A stretch of 64,000 bases of DNA. It comes from Streptomyces actinomycinicus. Lineage in GTDB: Bacteria > Actinomycetota > Actinomycetes > Streptomycetales > Streptomycetaceae. Both the position numbers and the translations under genes were made by a program. The notes under the pieces are model-generated. The model was not told the DNA's origin and did not search any database. It was given only the letters and a program-made list of their open reading frames with translations. Location of the stretch: assembly GCF_016741775.1 (NCBI RefSeq), contig NZ_JAERRK010000001.1:62001-126000 (forward strand), given 5' to 3'. This document shows, one piece after another, positions 1 to 8,159 of this stretch (the first letter of the stretch is position 1; every line of letters begins with the position of its first letter).

Positions 1-653
1 ACCGGCAGCGGAGCGGCGGCCGGAGCGTGAGGCGAATGGACTGGTGAGCCGGCTTCGAGGAGGCTGACCCGTTCCCGCAGCGAGGCGGCTTTTCGCTGCA
101 GCACTGTGTACTTCCGCTGGAGGGAACGCAGGCTGTCGGCCTTCAGTGAGGCGTGCTGGCGCAGCGTGTCACGTTCCGCGCGCAGCTCCTCGTTCGCGCT
201 CCTGAGCTGCTCATTCTCGTCACGAAGCGCGCGCAGTTCTCTGGAAGCCGACTCCAGGTCTGCGCTCAGGTGCGTGGTGATCGCACCGTTCTGCTCGGCC
301 GTCGCCTCCGCGTGCAACTGGCACAAGTCGTCCAGGGTTACGCCGACCTCGATGCCCCTCTGCGCGGCGTCGGCGCTCGCCTCCTCGAAGAGGATCTCCA
401 CCGATCTTCGCTGGGGCAGCGCCTTTCCGCTGAGCGCCCTAGAAAGTGCGCTTTCACTCATTTTGAGCCGGTTGGCGACCTCGCCCTGGGTCGGGCTGTG
501 TGTAGGTGCGTCGGCGCTCTTCGGCGTGATGAGCAGGAGAGGGCAAAGGCCCTGAAGGACGGAGGCGAGTTCACGCCTTGCTGGTGAAAGGTCACTGTCG
601 ATGGACTTCTTCGCCCATGCGTATGGAGGGCGACTGTTCCTGCTGTACGGCAC
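1..653 (-). CDS. HTH DNA-binding protein with coiled coil, 3' end cut by window
   Basis: This frame stays open from a GTG at 653 to the window edge (217 codons seen). The start is set by GGGGAGG (plus-strand complement 664-670), 10 bases upstream. Residues around 60-95 read as a Cro/XRE-like helix-turn-helix (TQGEVANRLKMSESALSRAL). From about residue 125 the protein is a charged heptad-like coiled coil rich in E, L and R (RDENEQLRSANEELRAERD), suggesting dimerisation. It diverges from the defence-like operon that starts at 965 and is separated from it by a motif array, so it may be the regulator of both directions; that is inference. The C-terminus is unseen, so an effector domain cannot be excluded. 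Confidence 0.7.
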   Translation of the reverse strand, partial: MPYSRNSRPPYAWAKKSIDSDLSPARRELASVLQGLCPLLLITPKSADAPTHSPTQGEVANRLKMSESALSRALSGKALPQRRSVEILFEEASADAAQRGIEVGVTLDDLCQLHAEATAEQNGAITTHLSADLESASRELRALRDENEQLRSANEELRAERDTLRQHASLKADSLRSLQRKYTVLQRKAASLRERVSLLEAGSPVHSPHAPAAAPLP

Positions 654-675
654 GCTCTTGAGACCTCCCCGTTCT

Positions 676-775
676 CCAGCAAGTTGGCTTACCAGCAAGC
701 CCGTTGCTGGGTTCCTGGCTCATTCTGCCGTAGTGGTGACGGAGTTGCGCTTGCTTTTGACGAGCAAGGCTTGCT
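676..775. promoter_or_regulatory. Candidate operator array of (CC)AGCAAG motifs
   Basis: The 311-base divergent region 654-964 holds repeated CCAGCAAG or its core AGCAAG in both orientations. Direct copies lie at 676-683 and 692-699. A perfect hairpin CCAGCAA/TTGCTGG occupies 692-698 and 704-710, and CTTGCT lies at 750-755. AGCAAG/CTTGCT lie back to back at 763-768 and 770-775. A further CTTGCTGG lies inside the 5' part of the HTH gene at 577-584. The cluster sits directly upstream of the HTH gene's ribosome-binding site, as expected for autoregulation. No convincing -35/-10 pair was found in the rest of the gap (776-964). Confidence 0.5.
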
Positions 776-964
776 TTGTGTCGGCAAGTGTTCAAAGGGG
801 ATTGAATCTCGGCATCTGTCGTGTTCACTGGACGTCATACCGCTCTTGAGGCGGGGGGTGGTCGCGAGGCGAACGCTTGTGCAGGAACGGCAGTTCTTGT
901 GCTGTTATGCAGCAGCTCGCGCTTTAAGGCCAGATTCACGTAATTGCCATATGGGAGGGAACGG

Positions 965-1675
965 ATGACCGCGCTGCCATCTTGGCGGGACACGACCTAC
1001 GAGGGCCGCAAGCTCGGAACCATGGCGCGCGTCGCGCTGTGGCTCATCCAAGAGGTGAAGGAGAACGGCACCTTCACCAAGGGCGACCTGCGGGCCGCGT
1101 TCCCGGACGTGGCGCAGATCGACCGGCGCATGCGTGACCTGCGCGACCGCGGCTGGGAGATCGCGACGAGCCGCGAGGACCCGACGTTGCGCCAGCAGGA
1201 GCACCGCTTCCGGACCAGGGGTGCTGACGTCTGGATTCCAGGGCAGTCGAAGGCGCCCGAGCACAAGAGCAGCATCACTAACGCCCAGCGGGCCAAGGTG
1301 TTCCACGACGACGGTTACCTCTGCCGGAGCTGTGGCGTGACGGGCGGCGAGACCTACAGCGACGGGGGCTTGGAGCAGGCCGTACTCAACGTGGCGCGTC
1401 GGCCGGTCGTGCAGCTCGACGGCAGCGTGGAGTACCAGCTGGTCACGGAGTGCCAGCGGTGCGGCCGGGGCAACGCGGACCGGACCGTGCACAAGGGGGA
1501 TGTCCTGGCGGAGATCGAGTCTCTGGCGCTGGTGGAGCGCAAGGTGTTCCGCGGATGGATCGCCGCGGACCGCCGGACCCCTAGCGCGCTGGAGAAGCTG
1601 TGGGCGCTGTACCGGACGCTGCCTGCGGACACACGCAAGGCCATGGCCGACAAGCTCGACGGCACGGACGACTGA
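965..1675 (+). CDS. wHTH plus CxxC zinc-knuckle, HNH-endonuclease-like protein
   Basis: A 236-residue protein that starts at ATG 965 behind GGGAGGGA (953-960). Residues 1-80 look like a winged-helix domain (DRRMRDLRDRGWEIAT) of the kind found in front of HNH nucleases in restriction loci. A treble-clef-like region follows, with CRSC near residue 120 and CQRC near residue 165. Between the knuckles I cannot see the usual DH/NH histidines (the segment reads VLNVARRPVV), so the nuclease site may be degenerate and the protein may only bind DNA. It is the first gene of the operon; the ParB-like gene starts 16 bases after its stop. HNH homology is moderate confidence; catalysis is unproven. Confidence 0.6.
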   Translation: MTALPSWRDTTYEGRKLGTMARVALWLIQEVKENGTFTKGDLRAAFPDVAQIDRRMRDLRDRGWEIATSREDPTLRQQEHRFRTRGADVWIPGQSKAPEHKSSITNAQRAKVFHDDGYLCRSCGVTGGETYSDGGLEQAVLNVARRPVVQLDGSVEYQLVTECQRCGRGNADRTVHKGDVLAEIESLALVERKVFRGWIAADRRTPSALEKLWALYRTLPADTRKAMADKLDGTDD

Positions 1676-1691
1676 GACAGGACGGGATGAC

Positions 1692-3113
1692 ATGATGCGC
1701 GAGTTTCCGGCCCCGCCGAGGGCAGCCGAGTTCAGCGAACTGATCAGCAAGAAGGTCGAGGAGGTCAAGGCGGCCGGCGGTACGCGGGAGACCGTGACTG
1801 TCGACTGGAACGGGCAGCAGGCCCATGTCGAAGTGATCGATCTGCCGCTGAGCAGCCTCTTCTATAACCCCAGCACTCACCGGATCCGGGCTCAGCGCAG
1901 TCACGACGCTGAGCGGGACTCGCTGCTGGACAAGGACCCCTGGTGCGCTGAGAGCCAGGATTACCTCGGCTTCCTGCTCAAGGCGGACCCCGAGAACACG
2001 AACGTGCGGGATAAGGACTTCGACGTTCTGAAGGACAGCCTTAGCCAGTTCGGGCAGAACGATCCCGGGCTCGTGACCCGTCAAGGGGTGCTGGTCAACG
2101 GCAACACCCGGGCTGCCGCGCTGCGCGAGCTCGGCGAGCAGTCGATGCGTGTGGGCGTGCTGCCGGCGTCGTTCACCTGGGCCGACATCAACGCCGTTGA
2201 GCTGGCCTTGCAGCTTCGTAGGGATCACCGGCGTGACTACTCCTACATCAACCGTCTCCTTGCCATGGAGGAGCAGGCGGCGCTGGGCCGGACGCCCGAG
2301 CAGATCGCCAAGGACTTCCGGATTCAGGTGCGCACCTACCATCAGGAGCGGTGGATTCTCAGCACGGTCCGCGAGTTGAACGAGCGTAGTCGTACCGGTG
2401 GCGGTAACGGACTGCGCCTGGTGGATTGGGAGGGCGCCCAGGAGCGGCTCAAGGAACTTCACCGCCTGTACGTGAAGCTGGAAACGGTGGACCGTGACCG
2501 GGCCGAGATCCTGAAGGAGCTGCGCTTGGCCGCGATCCTCCTCAACTTCTCGAAGACGGACGTTCGCCACATTGACGAGGACTTCCTGGAGGCGGGTCTG
2601 GAGCGGCAGTTGCCCATGGGTGGTACGACGGCCGCACAGCCGCAGTCGGTGGCCATTCCCGGCCTGGGCCTGGAGGTGCCTGCCGCTTCCTCCGCCGTCG
2701 CGGAGGCCCGGGCGATGAACGACGAGATCCTCCGCACCGCCGCCGTGGTGAGGAATGGAGCTCCAGACCTTGGTGACGAGCGGAAGGCCGCCGCTCAGGA
2801 GACCTGGGACAACACCTGGAAGGCGTTCGACGAGGTGATCGAAACGGCGGGCCGCAGCGCCAGGCTGCGCAAGCGTAAGCAGCTCGCGCCGGCCCGCCTG
2901 GCCGACGCCTGCGCGAGCATCGACCAGTGCGTGAGCGACCTGGTGCAGGCACGGACCTCCCGAAGTCTGGACGAGGAGGCGTTCGATGACGCGGTGGTCA
3001 AGCTGCGGGAGAGCCTTCTCAAGCTGGCTCAGCAGGCCGGCCGCGGGCTGCCGCAGCCGGGAGACGGCGTGGCCTGGCTGCTGGAGGCGGTCGCGGCGGA
3101 GGGCTCCCGGTGA
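1692..3113 (+). CDS. ParB-like N-terminal domain protein
   Basis: A 473-residue protein; ATG 1692 follows the HNH-like gene closely. Residues about 40-160 resemble a ParB/Srx-fold domain. There is an N-terminal set-up (VIDLPLSSLFYNPSTHRI), then LVNGNTRAAALREL near residue 135, which corresponds to the DGxxR-type loop that binds or hydrolyses nucleotide in ParB and DUF262 proteins. Then comes an HTH-like helical stretch (RTPEQIAKDFRIQVRTYHQE) and a long helical C-terminal half with no recognised domain. It overlaps the helicase gene by GTGA, so the two are translationally coupled. It is not a chromosome-segregation ParB: no parA or parS context is present. A role as a DNA-sensing or nuclease/NTPase subunit is inferred from the neighbours. 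Confidence 0.65.
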   Translation: MMREFPAPPRAAEFSELISKKVEEVKAAGGTRETVTVDWNGQQAHVEVIDLPLSSLFYNPSTHRIRAQRSHDAERDSLLDKDPWCAESQDYLGFLLKADPENTNVRDKDFDVLKDSLSQFGQNDPGLVTRQGVLVNGNTRAAALRELGEQSMRVGVLPASFTWADINAVELALQLRRDHRRDYSYINRLLAMEEQAALGRTPEQIAKDFRIQVRTYHQERWILSTVRELNERSRTGGGNGLRLVDWEGAQERLKELHRLYVKLETVDRDRAEILKELRLAAILLNFSKTDVRHIDEDFLEAGLERQLPMGGTTAAQPQSVAIPGLGLEVPAASSAVAEARAMNDEILRTAAVVRNGAPDLGDERKAAAQETWDNTWKAFDEVIETAGRSARLRKRKQLAPARLADACASIDQCVSDLVQARTSRSLDEEAFDDAVVKLRESLLKLAQQAGRGLPQPGDGVAWLLEAVAAEGSR

Positions 3114-4927
3114 CCAGTCCCATCGGCGAGAAGTCGCTGCGCCTCGGGTTTGATGAGACCCGGACCCGGGTTGTCCTGCGGACCACGGAATCGTTCCAGC
3201 AGGAACTCGTGCAGCTGGCCGCCCGGTTTCGCACCGGCGGCCAGCTCGGCCCCCTGAGTGCCTCGGTCTCCCTGGACGAGCTGCTCGCGGACCTTGGCCT
3301 CCTCAGCACCTGGTCCGACCCGGCCGGCGTGGAGTGGGCGGATGACCTGCGGGGGCTGGTCTCCGGTGTGGTCCGGGACGCGCACACGGTGCAGCAGCGG
3401 CTCGCGGGGCGAGACGCGCCCGACGAGGTCGCGCCCGACGACGTGCTCGCCCTCCTCGGTCAAACCTGGAAGGGGGACCTCAGCGAGTTCCAGCGCCGCG
3501 ACATCGCGAAGCTTCTGTCGCTGCAGCACGGTGCGAACTTCAGCGTGCCCGGTGCCGGCAAGACCCGTGTCGCCCTCGCCGTGTACGCCGCGCAGAAGGC
3601 CGCTGGCAAGGTAAGCCGTCTGCTGGTCGTCTGTCCCAAGTCGGCTTATGAGTCCTGGCGTTACGAGACCGCCGAGTGTCTCATCCACCCGCTGCGGATC
3701 AACGTTCTGGACGGCTCGTGGGACGAGTGGGCCGAGGTGCTCGTCGTGAACTACGAGCGCCTCGACCGGTCACTGCCCATGCTGGCTGGCTGGCTCAAGT
3801 CAGGTCCCTCAATGATCATCCTCGACGAGGCGCACCGGATGAAGCTGGGCGCCCGGGGGACGTACGGGGCAGCCTGCATGGCCCTGGGCCCGCTGGCCAC
3901 GCGCCGGCTGATCCTGACCGGGACCCCGGCCCCCAACGGATCCCGGGACCTGGAAAACCTGCTGGGCTTCGTCTGGCCTGGGCACGGTCAGCGCACGGTC
4001 GTGCAGGCGGTGGCCGGCGGTGACCTCGCACACGCCAGCTCGGTCCTCCGGCCGCTGTTCACGCGCACGACCAAGCAGGAACTCGGCCTGCCGCCCGTTC
4101 AGCTGGGGCTTCGCTTCGTCGACATGCCGCCCCTGCATGACGAGATCTACACGGCTCTGGTGGGCGGCGAGAAGAGCGGCGCAGCGCGCGAAGACCTGAG
4201 CAGCCTGGGCAAGACGGCTCTGCGTCTTCTCATGGCGGCCACGAGCCCCGCCCTGCTCCTTGAGGGAGCCAGCCGGTATGAGCCGCTGGCCTACCAATTG
4301 CCGCCGCTGGATGCCCCCGAGGGCAGCTCGCTGTACGCGCTCTTGCAGAACCTCCCCGACTACGAGCTGTCGCCTAAGTACCAGGAAGCCATCGCGATCA
4401 TCGCGGAGAACGCCGCACAGGGCCGTAAGACGCTGGTCTGGACGACCTTCGTCAGGAGCCTCACAACGCTGGAACGCCTGCTGGAGAAGTACAGTCCGGC
4501 TGTCGTCCACGGCGGCACCGCGGACCGTGAGGAGCAGCTCCGCCGGTTCCGGGAGGACCCGGCGTGCATGGTGCTGATCTCGAACCCGGCGACCCTGGGA
4601 GAAGGGATAAGCCTGCACCATGTGTGCCACGACGCTGTCTACGTGGACCGCGACTTCATGGCCGGCCGCTTCCTTCAGAGCCTCGACCGGATCCACCGCC
4701 TCGGTCTGGCCCCGGACACGGAAACCCGGGTGACTGTCCTGGCGGTGCGGAACTCCATCGACGAGGTGGTCGCCGAGCGCCTGGAGCGGAAGCTCGACTT
4801 CATGGGGCGCATCTTGGACGACCCCACGGTGCAGCAGCTCGCTGACCTGGAGGAGGAGCCCTCGGTGGCCGCTGGACTCGCGCCGAGTGACATAGAGGCA
4901 CTGCTCAGTCACATGGGAGGCCGCTAG
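3110..4927 (+). CDS. SNF2-family DEAD/DEAH-box ATPase
   Basis: A 605-residue superfamily-2 ATPase with all helicase motifs readable. Motif I is SVPGAGKT near residue 145, motif II is ILDEAH near 239, and motif III is TGTPAPNGS near 270. In the C-terminal RecA lobe are motif V (NPATLGEGISLHH, near 495) and motif VI (QSLDRIHRLG, near 524). The pattern matches SNF2/RapA-like dsDNA translocases rather than strand-separating helicases. The N-terminal 110 residues are unassigned. The GTG start at 3110 overlaps the ParB-like stop; vsr begins 45 bases after this stop. In restriction and defence systems such ATPases supply translocation along invading DNA; that role here is inferred from context. Confidence 0.85.
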   Translation: MTSPIGEKSLRLGFDETRTRVVLRTTESFQQELVQLAARFRTGGQLGPLSASVSLDELLADLGLLSTWSDPAGVEWADDLRGLVSGVVRDAHTVQQRLAGRDAPDEVAPDDVLALLGQTWKGDLSEFQRRDIAKLLSLQHGANFSVPGAGKTRVALAVYAAQKAAGKVSRLLVVCPKSAYESWRYETAECLIHPLRINVLDGSWDEWAEVLVVNYERLDRSLPMLAGWLKSGPSMIILDEAHRMKLGARGTYGAACMALGPLATRRLILTGTPAPNGSRDLENLLGFVWPGHGQRTVVQAVAGGDLAHASSVLRPLFTRTTKQELGLPPVQLGLRFVDMPPLHDEIYTALVGGEKSGAAREDLSSLGKTALRLLMAATSPALLLEGASRYEPLAYQLPPLDAPEGSSLYALLQNLPDYELSPKYQEAIAIIAENAAQGRKTLVWTTFVRSLTTLERLLEKYSPAVVHGGTADREEQLRRFREDPACMVLISNPATLGEGISLHHVCHDAVYVDRDFMAGRFLQSLDRIHRLGLAPDTETRVTVLAVRNSIDEVVAERLERKLDFMGRILDDPTVQQLADLEEEPSVAAGLAPSDIEALLSHMGGR

Positions 4928-4971
4928 GGCGGGCCGCGTGCTGCGGACCCCGCGGGACTACCCTCTGCGGT

Positions 4972-5439
4972 GTGTCCGATGATGCCGAATGGGAGGCCCC
5001 GGGAGGTTCCTGGGCTTCGTCCGCAGCACGCCGCCGCAACATGCAGGCGATCCGCAGCCGTGACACCAAGCCCGAGTGGCTCATCCGTAGGCTGGTCCAC
5101 GCGAAGGGTCTCCGCTACCGTGTCGCGGCCCGGCCCCTGCCGGACCTCCGCCGGACGGCGGACTTGGTCTTCCGTCCGGCGAAAGTCGCTGTCTTCATAG
5201 ACGGCTGTTACTGGCATGGCTGCCCGGAGCATTACGTGCCGCCCAGGACGAATTCAGGCTACTGGTCCGAGAAAGTCCTGCGAAACATGACACGGGACAG
5301 GGACACGGACCGGAGACTGAAGGCAGCCGGTTGGTGCGTGCTCCGCTTCTGGGAGCATGAACCATCAGACGCTTGTGCTGACAAAATCGCCCTCACGGTC
5401 CTGAGCCGGCGCAAGGGCGGCGCGGGCGGCGGAGACTGA
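4972..5439 (+). CDS. vsr: Very-short-patch (Vsr) mismatch endonuclease
   Basis: A 155-residue Vsr family protein with the standard N-terminal signature (RNMQAIRSRDTKPEWLIRRLVH). The catalytic-Asp segment is TADLVF near residue 65, and the metal/zinc segment is FIDGCYWHGCPEH near 75-87. Vsr enzymes nick next to T:G mismatches created when 5-methylcytosine deaminates, and usually accompany a C5-methyltransferase. Here the methyltransferase gene is convergent, and the two reading frames overlap tail to tail by 75 bases. The start is GTG 4972. In defence loci Vsr-fold proteins can also serve as the restriction nuclease; length and motifs here fit classical Vsr equally well. Confidence 0.9.
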   Translation: MSDDAEWEAPGGSWASSAARRRNMQAIRSRDTKPEWLIRRLVHAKGLRYRVAARPLPDLRRTADLVFRPAKVAVFIDGCYWHGCPEHYVPPRTNSGYWSEKVLRNMTRDRDTDRRLKAAGWCVLRFWEHEPSDACADKIALTVLSRRKGGAGGGD

Positions 5440-6699
5440 AATCTCCAGCTGCCGTGGGACGTCTGCGACGGGCAGCGCTCCCGCCGGTTCCATCTCGTAC
5501 TCGGCGAGAAGTTCCTCGCGGTGTTCAGGACGCAGAACGGCCGCAATGGCCCGGCCAACCGCTTCCGCGACCGGGGGCGGGAACGCGTTCCCGACCTGGC
5601 GGTAGCGGGCGGTCTTGCGGCCCTGGAAATTCCAGTCCTCCGGGAAGCCCTGAATGATTGCGGCCTGAGCGACGGTGAGCATGGGGCCGTCGGGACGGAA
5701 GAGGTCGCGCTCCGGGACGCAATTCTCGGGGTCGTTCGCGATTCCCATGCCGTCAACTCCCAGGTCCCGCCAGGCACGCTTGGCTCGTGTGGGACCAAGG
5801 TCGGCGCCGCCGTGCTTCTTTGACCCGCCTACGAGAGTAGGGGCGACCGTCTTACCTGAAGTGGCTTCTTCCCACTTCTCGAAGATCCGCTGTCCAGTTT
5901 TATCTCCAGGTCCTGCGGGCTGCCCGTGGAGATTCTTGTCCCAGAACTCCTTGCAGCGCGCTTTCATGCTTTCGTAGAGTTCCCCTTGGACCGTTACCGG
6001 ATCGCCCTTCAGCTTTGTGGGCCACCTGAACTTCTGACCATCCGGCCTTATTGCATCCTTGTGAATGGCTACCAAAATTGCGCGCGGCCGCAGTTGTGGA
6101 ACGCCAAAGTAGCTTGCGTCAAGACGCCGCCAGACCGAACGCATGATGACGTCCTGTTCAGTCGCAGAACGGCCTGGATCAATCTCGGGGACCAGATAGC
6201 CGAGGCCGCGAAGTCTTTCGAGGATTGAGATCCGGTAATCAATGAAGAACTCTGGAGGTTCCAGGATTCCTCGCACATTTTCAATCATCACCGCCTTGGG
6301 CAGCAAAGCGTCGATGATGTCAAGCGCTGCGGGAAAAAGGTCGCGTTCGTCGTCAGGGCCGAGCCTGTGTCCCGCCAAGGAGAACGGAGGGCACGGTACG
6401 CCGCCGGCGAGCAGGTCAAGGTCTCCGCGTTTCAAGCCGAGGTCCTTCAGGACGTCCGACTCCAGGAAGTCCTTTACGTCCATCGGACGAATGGCGTCAG
6501 CCTTCTCCTGGTCCCAGCCGGGCCAGTCGCCCACGTTGGCCCGCAGGGTGGCCACGGCGTGCGGGTCCCACTCCACGAGCGCACGGTGGTCAAAACCGGC
6601 GTTGTGCAGCCCGACGGCTTGCCCACCGGCGCCCGCGCAGATCTCGATCGAGGTCAATGGCGAGGCGAACTTCGGTCGCTTCTGGCCGCTGCGGGGCAT
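5365..6699 (-). CDS. DNA (cytosine-5) methyltransferase
   Basis: A 444-residue C5-cytosine methyltransferase with an intact set of motifs. Motif I (EICAGAGGQAVGLHNAGF, residues 19-36) binds AdoMet. Motif IV is GGVPCPPFS with catalytic Cys103, motif VI is ENVRG (140-144), motif VIII is QLRPRAILV and motif X is QVGNAFPPPVAEAVG. The segment between VIII and the final motifs is the target-recognition domain, so the target sequence cannot be predicted. ATG 6699 is preceded by AGGAGGAG. Base composition is visibly less GC-rich than the rest of the window, a sign of transfer. It presumably protects host DNA from the opposing operon, or pairs with Vsr. Confidence 0.9.
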   Translation of the reverse strand: MPRSGQKRPKFASPLTSIEICAGAGGQAVGLHNAGFDHRALVEWDPHAVATLRANVGDWPGWDQEKADAIRPMDVKDFLESDVLKDLGLKRGDLDLLAGGVPCPPFSLAGHRLGPDDERDLFPAALDIIDALLPKAVMIENVRGILEPPEFFIDYRISILERLRGLGYLVPEIDPGRSATEQDVIMRSVWRRLDASYFGVPQLRPRAILVAIHKDAIRPDGQKFRWPTKLKGDPVTVQGELYESMKARCKEFWDKNLHGQPAGPGDKTGQRIFEKWEEATSGKTVAPTLVGGSKKHGGADLGPTRAKRAWRDLGVDGMGIANDPENCVPERDLFRPDGPMLTVAQAAIIQGFPEDWNFQGRKTARYRQVGNAFPPPVAEAVGRAIAAVLRPEHREELLAEYEMEPAGALPVADVPRQLEISVSAARAALAPAQDREGDFVSTSV

Positions 6700-7016
6700 G
6701 CAGCTCCTCCTGGATGATCATGTACAGGTCGGGAGCAGTGATCAGCAACTGCTCTCCAGCACCAAGAGTCTCGCACTTCCCGCCAGGTTCATCCGAGCGT
6801 CGGCGACAGGCTGGTCACCTGTTGTCGAACTGACGCACGATTTTGTCATACCCTGTGCCCAAGCGCGCCGCGCATCCAATCTGTCTCATCCAGGACCGCG
6901 CGAGGTCCGCTCGTGTCACACCGTCGGGCCGCTTCTCGGGCAGTGTCGTGCTTCCTCATGCATGCCGGGTGGACGGGGCCTACGGGACGCGGGGTGCCTC
7001 TTCAGGGGCCGCGTGC
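6700..7016. promoter_or_regulatory. Upstream region of the methyltransferase gene with an inverted repeat
   Basis: A 317-base gap between the methyltransferase start and the 3' end of the TPR/SEC-C gene. A perfect inverted repeat GAGCAGT-N8-ACTGCTC lies at 6733-6754, 34-55 bases upstream of the methyltransferase start codon, where a repressor or the methyltransferase itself could act. No clear -10/-35 pair and no additional gene were found. The region from about 6880 onward returns to chromosome-like GC content, so the right border of the acquired block may lie here. Confidence 0.35.
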
Positions 7017-8036
7017 TCAGTTTGCTGCGTCGTGACACTCCCCATAAGCCGCCTCCGAACCGCACCAGCAAGACGCCCCCCTCCCCGGCGGCCAAGCCAC
7101 CGCCCGCCCCCGTGCGGCCAGCGTCGTCGCGTACTGGGGCAGCAGGGTCGGGTCCGACGGGGACGAGCCCTCCGAGGCCGCGAACGCCTCGTACGACGGG
7201 ACCGTGCCCGTGACGATGCCCAGGTTGGGCGTGCCCGAGGCGGACAGTTCGCGGAGGGAGGACTCTATGGTCGACAGGTGTTCGGTGTGGGACGGGTACT
7301 CCGTGCTCAGCGTCGGGTACGCCACGAGGAGCTCGGAGAGTTCCGGGGCCGGCCAGTGCAGGACCGCGACCGGGAACGGGCGGGAGAGGGCCTCGCGGTA
7401 GGCGCCCAGTTCGGCGCGGAGGCGGGAGATCTCCGCCGCCAGTTCCGCCGGGTTGTCCGAGCCCAGGGACCACACGCGTTTGGGGTCGTGGAGTTCGTCC
7501 AGGGAGACCGGGGACGTGTGCAGCGTGTCCGCGAGGGTGTCCCGGTCGTCGTGCGGCAGGCCCAGCATGCGGCGGACGCGGTGACGGCCATAGAGGAGGG
7601 GGTGGGTGGCGGGAGGGGGTTCCTCCGAGGAGTGCGGCAGCAGAAGGTCCGCGGCCTCGCCGAACGTCTCCACCGCCGCCTCCAGTTCGTCGTGCGACTC
7701 CAGGGCCTCCGCCACGATCACCCACGGAGCCGGGTCCCGGGGCGCCGTCGTGCGGATGCCCTCGATGATCGCCCGCGCCTCGGCCTCGTGGCCGTACTCC
7801 CACAGGTTCGACGCCTTCAGGGCGCGGACCAGGGCGGGGTTGTCCAGCCCGTCGGCGGACGTCAGCAGGCGGTCGTAGAGAGCGGTCGCCGCGGGGCGGT
7901 CGCCGGATAGCTCCAGGTGGGCCGCCGCCCGCAGGAGAAGGGTCTCGGCGTCCTCGGGGTACAGGCCGGCGGTCCGCTCCAGGCGTGCCGCTTCGGCGGT
8001 GTGGTCGACGTTCTCGGCAGGCGTGTCGGGGCGCAT
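7017..8036 (-). CDS. Tetratricopeptide-repeat protein with C-terminal SEC-C motif
   Basis: A 339-residue soluble protein. The N-terminal 200 residues are Ala/Leu-rich helical repeats of TPR type (AETLLLRAAAHLELSGDRPAA, ALVRALKASNLWEYGHEAEA). The C-terminus is a SEC-C zinc-binding motif (ASCWCGSEAAYGECH, with CxCxSx-GxxxECH spacing), as seen at the end of SecA and in many stand-alone proteins. ATG 8036 is chosen because it begins the conserved-looking sequence, although no clear ribosome-binding site precedes it; GTG 8045 is an alternative. Function is unknown. It is transcribed away from the permease pair. Confidence 0.7.
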   Translation of the reverse strand: MRPDTPAENVDHTAEAARLERTAGLYPEDAETLLLRAAAHLELSGDRPAATALYDRLLTSADGLDNPALVRALKASNLWEYGHEAEARAIIEGIRTTAPRDPAPWVIVAEALESHDELEAAVETFGEAADLLLPHSSEEPPPATHPLLYGRHRVRRMLGLPHDDRDTLADTLHTSPVSLDELHDPKRVWSLGSDNPAELAAEISRLRAELGAYREALSRPFPVAVLHWPAPELSELLVAYPTLSTEYPSHTEHLSTIESSLRELSASGTPNLGIVTGTVPSYEAFAASEGSSPSDPTLLPQYATTLAARGRAVAWPPGRGASCWCGSEAAYGECHDAAN

Positions 8037-8159
8037 GGGGGACACCGTACTGCCGGGACGTGACAAAAGTGAGGCGCGGAGGGCTGCCGAGCAGGGGGCC
8101 GGCCAGCCGGTACGCAGATCTGGATATCTTCTGTCCCGACATCTACACGCGGAGTCGGC

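Noticed and set aside
1692..3113. Plasmid or chromosome partition ParB
   Set aside because: No ParA gene and no parS-like sites; the ParB-like motif is in a defence-type operon.
1..6699. BREX, DISARM, Dnd/Ssp or Druantia system
   Set aside because: No PglX/PglZ, DUF1998 protein, DndCDE-type or DruE-type gene is seen; only generic helicase and methyltransferase parts are shared.
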